From NCBI GenBank assembly GCA_903900235.1, contig CAIUMH010000152.1, positions 1 to 33,879 on the forward strand: 33,879 nt of DNA, in the 5' to 3' direction. The notes beneath the pieces are model-generated. The model saw only the letters and a program-made list of their open reading frames with translations. It searched no databases and was not told the origin of the DNA. Made by a program: the position numbers and the translations under genes. This document shows, one piece after another, positions 15,829-22,586 of this stretch. The number at the start of each line of letters is the position of its first letter. Positions within the stretch are counted from its first letter, which is position 1. The stretch comes from an uncultured Actinomycetes bacterium (GTDB taxonomy: Bacteria > Actinomycetota > Acidimicrobiia > Acidimicrobiales > RAAP-2).

Positions 15829-16839
15829 TCACGAGACCCTGACCAGCACCTTGCCGGTATTGCCGCCGGTGAACAACAGGTTGAGTGCCTCAGGGGCGTG
15901 CTCGAGGCCATCGACGATGTGCTCGGCATGGTGCAGGCGCCCATCGGCAAGCCACCCGGCCATGACCGCCTGCGCCTCCGGCCATCGTGCGAGGTAATCG
16001 AGGATGATGAACCCTTCCATCGAGCCTCGTCGGATGATCAGCGAGGTGTAGTTCGCCGGACCCGGTGCCGCAGAACGATCGTTGTAGCCGGCGATGGCTC
16101 CGCAGAGCACCACGCGCCCACGCATGGCCAGGTTGGCCAGCGCCGCATCGAGGATCTTCCCGCCCACATTGTCGAAGAACAGGTCGATGCCCTTTGGGCA
16201 CAGCTCGTGGAGCCTCCGAGAGACGTTCTCGGAGTGGTAGTCGATCGCTTCGTCGAACCCGAGTTCGTCGATGAGCTGCGCACACTTCGCCGGACCACCG
16301 GCGATGCCCACCACTCGGCCGGCCCCTTTGATCTTGGCGATCTGGCCCACTGACGACCCGGTCGCACCTGCGGCACCGGAGACGACCACCACGTCGCCCT
16401 CCGTCAGGCGCCCAACCTCGAGGAGGCCGAAGTAGGCCGTCATGCCGGTGATCCCGAGCACGTTCAGGGCGACGGCGAGGTCGATGCCTTCCGGGATCTT
16501 GGCCATCGCCCCCATGGCCTCGTCGGCGACGGCGTACTCCTGCCAGCCCACCATGCCGGTGACGACGTCTCCGACCCGGTACCGGTCGGACCGAGACTCC
16601 ACCACGACGCCACCGCCACCCGAACGGATCACCTCGCCGATGCCGATCGGCGGGAGGTAGCCGGGCGCGTCGTCCATCCAGGTCCGGATGGTGGGGTCGA
16701 TGGACAGGTGTGACACCTTCACCAGCGCCTGTCCGTCGATGAGGTCAGGCAGCTCGGACTCCACCACGGCACAGGTCTTCGCGTCGACTGCAGCGGTCGG
16801 TCGGACGGCCAGGACGACCTGACGGTTCGGCGTGGGCAT
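15829..16839 (-). CDS. NADP-dependent MDR-family oxidoreductase (PTGR/CurA-like)
   Basis: The 336-residue zinc-free medium-chain reductase resembles leukotriene B4 dehydrogenase/prostaglandin reductase and bacterial CurA. Features are SIDPTIRTWM near 46-55, the GMTAYFGL helix at 132-139 and the nucleotide-binding loop GAAGATGSSVG at 155-165. DLFFDNVGG and a terminal GKVLVRVS are typical. The family reduces the alkene bond of alpha,beta-unsaturated ketones or aldehydes with NADPH. AAGGAG lies before the ATG. The gene is divergent from the amidohydrolase, and a palindromic operator lies in the shared 161-base gap. Confidence 0.88.
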   Translation of the reverse strand: MPTPNRQVVLAVRPTAAVDAKTCAVVESELPDLIDGQALVKVSHLSIDPTIRTWMDDAPGYLPPIGIGEVIRSGGGGVVVESRSDRYRVGDVVTGMVGWQEYAVADEAMGAMAKIPEGIDLAVALNVLGITGMTAYFGLLEVGRLTEGDVVVVSGAAGATGSSVGQIAKIKGAGRVVGIAGGPAKCAQLIDELGFDEAIDYHSENVSRRLHELCPKGIDLFFDNVGGKILDAALANLAMRGRVVLCGAIAGYNDRSAAPGPANYTSLIIRRGSMEGFIILDYLARWPEAQAVMAGWLADGRLHHAEHIVDGLEHAPEALNLLFTGGNTGKVLVRVS

Positions 16840-16948
16840 GGGGATCTCCTTCGATCTGGGGCTTCCCCGAGCATCCCAGAGCCTGGTCCCATCCGCCAGC
16901 AGCCGACCGGAGCAGTCATCACCTCTCCCGTGGGGCCCGGCAGGACAG

Positions 16949-16954
16949 TAAACT
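16949..16954 (+). promoter_or_regulatory. Putative -10 hexamer (TAAACT) of the amidohydrolase gene
   Basis: TAAACT overlaps the left edge of the palindrome at 16953-16967. This would place the transcription start near 16961, inside the palindrome, with a leader of about 40 bases containing GAGGAACGAGG before the ATG at 17001. Confidence 0.45.
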
Positions 16955-16967
16955 GACGGTCCGTCAG
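16953..16967. promoter_or_regulatory. Perfect 15-base palindrome, probable TetR-family operator
   Basis: CTGACGG-T-CCGTCAG is a 7-1-7 perfect inverted repeat in the divergent gap between the oxidoreductase and amidohydrolase genes. The form resembles operators of TetR/AcrR-type repressors in actinobacteria. It overlaps the putative -10 and start site of the amidohydrolase promoter, so a bound dimer would block transcription. No TetR gene is present in the window, so the regulator would act in trans. Confidence 0.6.
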
Positions 16968-17000
16968 ATCTTTTCGCTGCGGCGAGGAACGAGGACCGAG

Positions 17001-18722
17001 ATGCTCGACTACGTGATCAGGAACGCCACCGTCATCGATGGGACCGGCGCACCGGGCTTCATTGCCGACGTGGGCGTGGCCGAGGGCAGGATCGTGGCGG
17101 TCGGGACCGTGGAGGATGCGGCCACCACCGAGCTCGACGCCACCGGCCTGATGGTGATGCCCGGTGTGATCGACCCTCACACCCACTACGACGCGCAGCT
17201 GTTCTGGGACCCGTCGGCGTCGCCCTCCAACCTCCATGGCGTCACCACCATCATCGGTGGCAACTGTGGTTTCACCCTCGCACCAGTGAAACCTCAGGAC
17301 GTGGGCTACATCAGTCGGATGATGGCCAAGGTCGAAGGCATGCCGCTGATCGCCCTCGAGGAGGGTGTCCCATGGACATGGGAATCGTTCGGCGAGTACC
17401 TCGGCCAGCTCGAGGGGAATCTTGGGGTGAACGCCGGGTTCCTGGTCGGCCACTGCGCCCTGCGCCGCAAGGTCATGGGAGACGACCGTCATGGCGAGGT
17501 CGCCACCGACGATGAGATCAGCGCGATGCGCGCCCTGCTGGCGGAATCGCTGGCCGCCGGCGGGTTGGGGTTCTCCTCCAGCCAGTCCCGCACGCACTCT
17601 GACGGCGAGGGGCGCCCCATCAACTCGAAGTTCGCCGACCGCCGCGAGATGCTTGCCTTCTGCGAGGAGGTCGCCCTGCACGAGGGGACGACCCTCGAGT
17701 ACATCACCTCCGGGTGCCTCGACAGCTTCACCGAGGAGGAGGTCGACCTGATGGCCACGATGTCGGCCACGGCCAACCGCCCCCTCAATTGGAACGTGCT
17801 CACCGTGAACCAGCGCGACGAGGACAAGATCGCCCATCAGCTCGCCGCCGCCGACGTCGCCGCCGACAAGGGAGGCCGGATCATCGCCCTGACGATGCCG
17901 ACCGTGGTCCCGATGAACATGAGCTTCCTCAACTTCTGCGCCATCTTCCTCATCCCCGGCTACGCCGACGTGATGAACCTCCCCGTCGAACAGCGGATCG
18001 AGAAGCTCAAGGACCCCGAAGTGCGCGCCGAACTGCTCGAGCTCGGGAACTCCAAGGACGCGGGCGTCTTCCGGCACGTCGCCCGGTGGGGCAGCTACAT
18101 CATCGGTGACACGTTCTCCGAGGCGAATGCCCAGTACGAGTGGCGCGACGTCGGCTCGATCGCAGCCGAACTGGGCAAGAGCGACTTCGACACTCTGCTC
18201 GACATCGTCATCGAAGATGGTCTTCGGACGGTGTTGTGGCCAAAGGCCACCGACACCGACGACGCCACCTGGCAGGCCCGCGTCGGCGTCTGGCGTGACC
18301 CCCGAGTGATGATCGGCGGCTCCGACGCTGGCGCCCACCTCGATCGCATGTGTGGCACGAACTATCCCACCGCGTTCCTGGGTGACTGCCTCCACGGGCG
18401 AAAGCTGATCCCTGTGGAGGAGGCCGTGCGGATGATCACGTCAGACCCCGCCACGCTGTTCGGTCTGACCGACCGCGGCGTTGTGCGCGAGGGCGCGTAC
18501 GCCGACCTCGTCGTCTTCGATCCCGAGACCATCGCTTCAGAGCCGGCGAGGCTCGTCGAGGACCTCCCCGGCAACTCACCCCGACTCTTCGCCGCCTCCA
18601 TCGGCGTGGTGCGGGTGCTCGTCGGTGGGACGGAGATCATCGTGGACGGCACCCCCACCGGAGCGCTACCCGGCTCGGTGCTGCGTTCCGGCGTCGACAC
18701 CGCCTCGGTCACCACGGCGTAG
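17001..18722 (+). CDS. N-acyl-D-amino-acid deacylase-like amidohydrolase
   Basis: This is a 573-residue amidohydrolase-superfamily protein. The N-terminal beta-sandwich leads to the metal motif His60-x-His62 in IDPHTHYDAQLFWDP. Cys89 in GGNCGFT corresponds to the metal-bridging Cys of D-aminoacylases. A later GGSDAGAHL (Asp near 438) supplies the catalytic aspartate. The C-terminus returns to the sandwich with REGAYADLVVFDPETI. Characterised relatives hydrolyse N-acyl-D-amino acids, but this longer actinobacterial group is largely untested, so the substrate is uncertain. A palindromic operator lies just upstream. Confidence 0.82.
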   Translation: MLDYVIRNATVIDGTGAPGFIADVGVAEGRIVAVGTVEDAATTELDATGLMVMPGVIDPHTHYDAQLFWDPSASPSNLHGVTTIIGGNCGFTLAPVKPQDVGYISRMMAKVEGMPLIALEEGVPWTWESFGEYLGQLEGNLGVNAGFLVGHCALRRKVMGDDRHGEVATDDEISAMRALLAESLAAGGLGFSSSQSRTHSDGEGRPINSKFADRREMLAFCEEVALHEGTTLEYITSGCLDSFTEEEVDLMATMSATANRPLNWNVLTVNQRDEDKIAHQLAAADVAADKGGRIIALTMPTVVPMNMSFLNFCAIFLIPGYADVMNLPVEQRIEKLKDPEVRAELLELGNSKDAGVFRHVARWGSYIIGDTFSEANAQYEWRDVGSIAAELGKSDFDTLLDIVIEDGLRTVLWPKATDTDDATWQARVGVWRDPRVMIGGSDAGAHLDRMCGTNYPTAFLGDCLHGRKLIPVEEAVRMITSDPATLFGLTDRGVVREGAYADLVVFDPETIASEPARLVEDLPGNSPRLFAASIGVVRVLVGGTEIIVDGTPTGALPGSVLRSGVDTASVTTA

Positions 18723-18765
18723 ATCGCACTCCGGCACTAGCGTTCCTCCGACAAGGAGGCGACCC

Positions 18766-19506
18766 ATGTTCGACGAGTTCCGCAAGAGGCGAGAAGCCGC
18801 CAAGGCCCAGCATCAGGCCAAGGTCGCCGTGCATGACTACCCCAAGCGTCTCGCCGCCTGGCAGGCCGAGCGTGACGCCGAGCAGGCGCTCATCGATGCA
18901 GCGACCAGCCCGCCTGCGGGAAACGCGGAGATCGTCCTGCACCAGGGCGAGAGCTGCGTGGGCGTGCTCAGCGACTGCGGCCTCGTTGAGGAGCGCCGGG
19001 GAGCTGGCCACTATGTCGGCGGCTCCCAGGGGATCTCGGTGCCCATCGCCAAGATCGGAGGACGCACCGTCCGCTACTACGTGGGCGCCCAACGAGGGCA
19101 CTTCGATCAAGGTCCGATGGCGCAGAGTGTCGTGGCCACCGGAACGCTCTACATCACCAACCAACGGATGCTCTTCACCGGGCCGACCCAGACCCGCGAG
19201 TGTGCCTTCGCCAAGGTGGTGGCCGTCAACCGAGACGATCAGACTGGCACCCTCACCGTGGCGGTCAGCAACCGCCAGAAGCCGACGGTCGTGACCTATG
19301 GTCCCTCCGTCGCCGGATGGGTCGGCTTCGCCGTCGACCTTGCTCTCGCCCGCTGGCGCGGAGACGATGCCCAGTTCATCGCGAATCTCAAGAGCACCCT
19401 CGCGGCGATCGATGCCCGGAAGCCCCAAGACCCCTCAGCGCCTCCGGCCGCCCCGAGTCCCAGTGGTGGGCCTGCGGCACCTCCTGCAACGCCACCGTCT
19501 GCCTGA
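18766..19506 (+). CDS. GRAM/PH-like domain protein with N-terminal charged helix and Pro-rich tail
   Basis: The protein has 246 residues. I chose the ATG at 18766 because a strong AAGGAGG lies at 18753-18759; the frame is open from 18481 but that part overlaps the amidohydrolase. Residues 1-45 form a charged helix rich in Lys, Arg, Glu and Ala. The middle contains GTLYITNQRMLF followed by ECAFAKVVAVNRDD and TLTVAVSNRQKP, the strand pattern of bacterial PH/GRAM-like domains. A hydrophobic stretch (VAGWVGFAVDLALA) follows, and the last 30 residues are Pro/Ala/Ser-rich. A TAGCGT hexamer at 18738-18743 would give a leader of about 16 bases. The function is unknown; lipid or membrane association is a guess from the fold. 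Confidence 0.7.
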   Translation: MFDEFRKRREAAKAQHQAKVAVHDYPKRLAAWQAERDAEQALIDAATSPPAGNAEIVLHQGESCVGVLSDCGLVEERRGAGHYVGGSQGISVPIAKIGGRTVRYYVGAQRGHFDQGPMAQSVVATGTLYITNQRMLFTGPTQTRECAFAKVVAVNRDDQTGTLTVAVSNRQKPTVVTYGPSVAGWVGFAVDLALARWRGDDAQFIANLKSTLAAIDARKPQDPSAPPAAPSPSGGPAAPPATPPSA

Positions 19507-19535
19507 TCACTCGGGCGCAGCAGTCCGGACGGCGC

Positions 19536-19552
19536 GGCTCGGTCGACGAGCC
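19536..19552. terminator. Short stem-loop between convergent genes
   Basis: GGCTCG (19536-19541) and CGAGCC (19547-19552) form a perfect 6-bp stem with a 5-base loop, in the 100-base gap between the GRAM-like gene and the convergent sortase-substrate gene. It could terminate either transcript; there is no T tract. Confidence 0.35.
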
Positions 19553-19606
19553 CTCGACGGTGCTCCAGCCCCTCCACCCTGCGATGTCGTCGGGCGGTGA
19601 GTCAGC

Positions 19607-20359
19607 TCAGATCTGCGACGGAGGTGCGCCTTGGCGACGACGACGCCTGCGGCTGGTGACGACGAGGATCCCTCCCGCCACCAAGAGCGCCGCACCGATC
19701 AAGGACGCAGCTGCGATCTGCGCACCAGTGAAGGCCAGCCCACCGCCGCCACCATTGGGCGTGGTGGTAGTGGTCCCGCACTGCGAGATCGTGAAGGCCT
19801 CGCTGAGCCCAACTTCCTTGTCCCGGTAGGGACCCGGACCACCGATTCCCTTGACGATCATCGTGTGGTTCCCGTATCCCGATGGGATAGGGCCGAGCGA
19901 CTTGGGACCGTTGGATCCGAAGGTCTCGATCGTCAGGCTGGCATCGTTCGACACGTGGATCGTGTAGCCGACGCAGCCATTGTTCTCCGCCCGGGCGGTC
20001 CCCACGACGACGCCATCGACCTCGAAGGTGACCTGGGAGCCCGGCATGAAACCACAGACGTAGTTGGGGGCGGCAGAGCCACCGCCACAGACCGTGCCCA
20101 CCGAGGGGCCGGGGTGAATGTCCGGCCGAGCGATGGGGCCCGGGTACCCGCTGGTGGCGACGTTGGCGGCCGTCTCGATGACGGTCCTCGTGGAGGGCTC
20201 GAGATGGACCACAGCGCTTCGCGCTGACACCGCCCCACTCGGCGGTGCCTGCGCGGCCACCACGGCCATCGACGCCATGGCGATCACGAATGCACCTGCG
20301 ATGATCCACAGTCCTCGACGTCGCTCCACGGCGACTCCCGCGCTACTCCCCCGCTCCAT
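19607..20359 (-). CDS. Secreted protein with LAFTG sortase-sorting signal
   Basis: This is a 250-residue exported protein. Residues 1-30 have a basic start (ERRRG) and a hydrophobic run ending in AQAPPSGA, a signal peptide. The C-terminus has a Gly-rich linker, LAFTG at 208-212, a hydrophobic segment and a run of six Arg, the standard order of a cell-wall sorting signal. LAxTG is the motif cut by class E sortases of high-GC actinobacteria. The mature part has a few Cys residues (VCGGG, VCGFM, NGCVGY, SQCG) that could form disulfides, and Ig-like strand text such as GSQVTFEVDGVVVGTA. The ligand is unknown. No sortase gene is in the window. Confidence 0.78.
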   Translation of the reverse strand: MERGSSAGVAVERRRGLWIIAGAFVIAMASMAVVAAQAPPSGAVSARSAVVHLEPSTRTVIETAANVATSGYPGPIARPDIHPGPSVGTVCGGGSAAPNYVCGFMPGSQVTFEVDGVVVGTARAENNGCVGYTIHVSNDASLTIETFGSNGPKSLGPIPSGYGNHTMIVKGIGGPGPYRDKEVGLSEAFTISQCGTTTTTPNGGGGGLAFTGAQIAAASLIGAALLVAGGILVVTSRRRRRRQGAPPSQI

Positions 20360-20365
20360 GGCACG

Positions 20366-20371
20366 ACCCTA
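20366..20371 (-). promoter_or_regulatory. Putative -10 hexamer (TAGGGT) for the leaderless sortase-substrate gene
   Basis: On the minus strand TAGGGT ends six bases before the ATG at 20359, with no ribosome binding site between them. It is the fourth example of this arrangement in the window. Confidence 0.45.
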
Positions 20372-20407
20372 CCACCGGGACCCCCGGAGATCGCGGCCAG
20401 CGGCGGC

Positions 20408-21403
20408 CTAGAAGTGCCCGAGGACGGGGTGTGGGACGTACGGTGCCTCGAGACGAGCCACCTCGTCATCGGTGAGGCTGACCTCAAGGGCGGCGATCGC
20501 CTCGGTGAGGTGCGACGGCTTGGTGATCCCGACGATCGGCGCGGTCACGCCGGGGCGGGTGCGCAGCCATGCCAGCGCCACCTGTGCCATCGACACCCCA
20601 CGCTCCGCCGCGATCTGCTCGACCACATCGACCACATCGAAGTCCGACTCTGAGTACAGGTAGTCGGCAAACCCATCCGTCGAGGATCGCTGAGTCCGAC
20701 GCTCGCCGCTTCGAGTCCGGGACCCCGCAAGGATTCCCCGGGCGAGTGGGCTCCAGGGGATCACGCCGACCCCCATGTCGATGCACTGCGGGACCATCTC
20801 CCGCTCCTCCTCGCGATAGAGCAGGTTGTAGTGGTTCTGCATCGAGATGAACCTCGTCCCGCCGATGTCATCCGCGGCATGCTGCGCCTTGGCGAACTGC
20901 CACGCGTGCATCGAGCTCGCTCCGATGTAGCGGGCCTTGCCCGAGCGGACCACCTCGTCGAGCGCGCCCATCGTCTCCTCGATCGGGATCGAGGGATCGA
21001 AGCGGTGGATCTGGTAGAGGTCGACGTAGTCCATGTTGAGCCGCCGCAGCGACGCGTCGATGGCCGACATGATGTGCTTGCGCGACAGGCCCCCTCCATT
21101 GGGCCCCGGACCCATGGGCATGAAGACCTTGGTCGCCACGACCGCCTCGTCGCGCGAGAGGTACTTCGCCACCAGACGGCCAGTGACCTCTTCGGAGGAA
21201 CCGTGCGAGTAGATGTCCGCGGTGTCGATGAACTGGATCCCGGCCTCCACCGCCAGACGGACCACCTCATCGGCCGTGGCATCGTCGATTGTCCAGGGCC
21301 GATCCTCGGAGCCATTGGCGTCGCGTCCGTCGCCAAAGCTCATCGTCCCGAGGCACACCGTCGAGACCCGAAGGCCACTTCGTCCAAGCGTTACGTACTC
21401 CAT
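20408..21403 (-). CDS. Aldo/keto reductase
   Basis: This is a 331-residue (beta/alpha)8 NADPH-dependent reductase. The catalytic tetrad is visible: Asp60 and Tyr65 in FIDTADIYSHG, Lys92 in VATKVFMP and His133 in DLYQIHRFD. The opening MEYVTLGRSGLRVS is typical of the Tas/YajO-like group. I set the start at the ATG at 21403, which is preceded by GGGAGGGAG; the open frame to 21586 overlaps the next gene and is not protein-like. It lies 43 bases after the DHDPR-like gene and is probably co-transcribed with it. The physiological carbonyl substrate is unknown. Confidence 0.88.
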   Translation of the reverse strand: MEYVTLGRSGLRVSTVCLGTMSFGDGRDANGSEDRPWTIDDATADEVVRLAVEAGIQFIDTADIYSHGSSEEVTGRLVAKYLSRDEAVVATKVFMPMGPGPNGGGLSRKHIMSAIDASLRRLNMDYVDLYQIHRFDPSIPIEETMGALDEVVRSGKARYIGASSMHAWQFAKAQHAADDIGGTRFISMQNHYNLLYREEEREMVPQCIDMGVGVIPWSPLARGILAGSRTRSGERRTQRSSTDGFADYLYSESDFDVVDVVEQIAAERGVSMAQVALAWLRTRPGVTAPIVGITKPSHLTEAIAALEVSLTDDEVARLEAPYVPHPVLGHF

Positions 21404-21446
21404 GAATTTCGCTCCCTCCCCGGTGGCCCCGCCACTGCGGCTGAGG

Positions 21447-22502
21447 CTATCGGAGATGGCCCGCTGCCCTCCCGGCCACCAGCGGCAGCTCGAGGTAGGT
21501 CCGGAGCCCCGGTGCCGCCTCGCAGACCGCGGGGATGGCGTTGACGCAGTGCAGTGCGGTCGCCACGATGCCCGGGTTCCGCTCAAGGCCGGCGGCCACC
21601 GATTCGGGATGGAGCTTGGAGAAGGTGGTCAGGCTCGAGGGATCCCCGGTGATCTCGACCTCAAAGCGCTCGCCCTTGGGGCCGAAACCCCACGCGGGCT
21701 CAAGATGCTCCTCCCCCATCAGCCAGTTCACCGCTGCGGTGACCACCGGGACCCCGTCGACCGTCGCTTCCCACCGGAATCGCTGAGCGGCCACCAGTCC
21801 CGGAGCGATCGGTCCGATCGGCGACGCGATGGGCTTCGTCGCCACCGCCGTCTCGTGGGTCGTCTGCATCGTGGGATCGAGCCGGAACCCGAGCACGTCC
21901 GCCACCATCTGGATCGACTGACGGAATCCTGCGCCGAGCGCCTCGGCCATGATCGACGTGGCCGCGACCGTGGGTGTGGCTCCGAAGAGCATCCAGTCAC
22001 GGATGACGTCAGGGGCCCCGTAGGTCCGGATGTCGGAGTACTCCTCGGCCCGCACGTGGGTGATCGATCCCGACAGCGCAGAGAGCATCAGCGGGAATCG
22101 CTCGGTGATGCCCCCTGGGTGAATGCCCGTGCCGTGGAGCGTGGCGGACCCCGCTCGTGCCGCCTCGTCCATCGTCGACCGGTCCGCAGGGGCTGGATAG
22201 AACCAGCCCAACGGCGTCACCACGCTCTTGCCGGACCGCAGGATCCTGGCCACGAGGCCCGGATCCGCCATGATCGGCGCGTAGAGCACGCAGTCCGCGT
22301 CAGATGCCAGCAATGCTTCGACGTCACCCGACGCCGTGATACCGATGGGCGGCCGCCCGACCAGAGTGCCGAGGTCCACCCCAACCTTGTCGTCGCTGTG
22401 GACCCACGCGCCCACGAGCTCGAGCTCCGGATGATCGAGGATTCCCTCGATGGCGGCCCGGCCCACCCCGCCGGTGGCCCACTGGATGACGCGATACGCC
22501 AC
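21447..22502 (-). CDS. DHDPR/DAPDH-like NAD(P)H-dependent dehydrogenase
   Basis: The 351-residue protein has an N-terminal Rossmann fold with ATGGVGRAAIEGI near 9-21, followed by LELVGAWVHSDDKVGVD. The second domain resembles the 2,4-diaminopentanoate dehydrogenase C-terminal fold rather than true dihydrodipicolinate reductase. Actinobacteria hold many such paralogues, usually beside lipid or steroid catabolic genes, as here beside an acyl-CoA dehydrogenase. The reaction may be an oxidoreduction at an amine or carbonyl, but this is unproven. The GTG start at 22502 has a purine-rich GAGAGGGGGATC before it. Confidence 0.75.
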   Translation of the reverse strand: MAYRVIQWATGGVGRAAIEGILDHPELELVGAWVHSDDKVGVDLGTLVGRPPIGITASGDVEALLASDADCVLYAPIMADPGLVARILRSGKSVVTPLGWFYPAPADRSTMDEAARAGSATLHGTGIHPGGITERFPLMLSALSGSITHVRAEEYSDIRTYGAPDVIRDWMLFGATPTVAATSIMAEALGAGFRQSIQMVADVLGFRLDPTMQTTHETAVATKPIASPIGPIAPGLVAAQRFRWEATVDGVPVVTAAVNWLMGEEHLEPAWGFGPKGERFEVEITGDPSSLTTFSKLHPESVAAGLERNPGIVATALHCVNAIPAVCEAAPGLRTYLELPLVAGRAAGHLR

Positions 22503-22586
22503 GATCCCCCTCTCGACAGCATCCCCCCACGGGCCGCTCAGGCGGACGGTAGCAGTCGATCCGCCGAGGTGCTCTGCCTTTGGGTC

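Noticed and set aside
15136-16353. 405-codon plus-strand ORF
   Set aside because: It is antisense to both the MFS and the oxidoreductase genes and spans their junction, which a real gene would not be expected to do here.
16719-18395. 558-codon minus-strand ORF
   Set aside because: It is antisense to the amidohydrolase, which has clear metal motifs. The frame text is low-complexity Gly/Val/Asp/His and crosses the divergent promoter.
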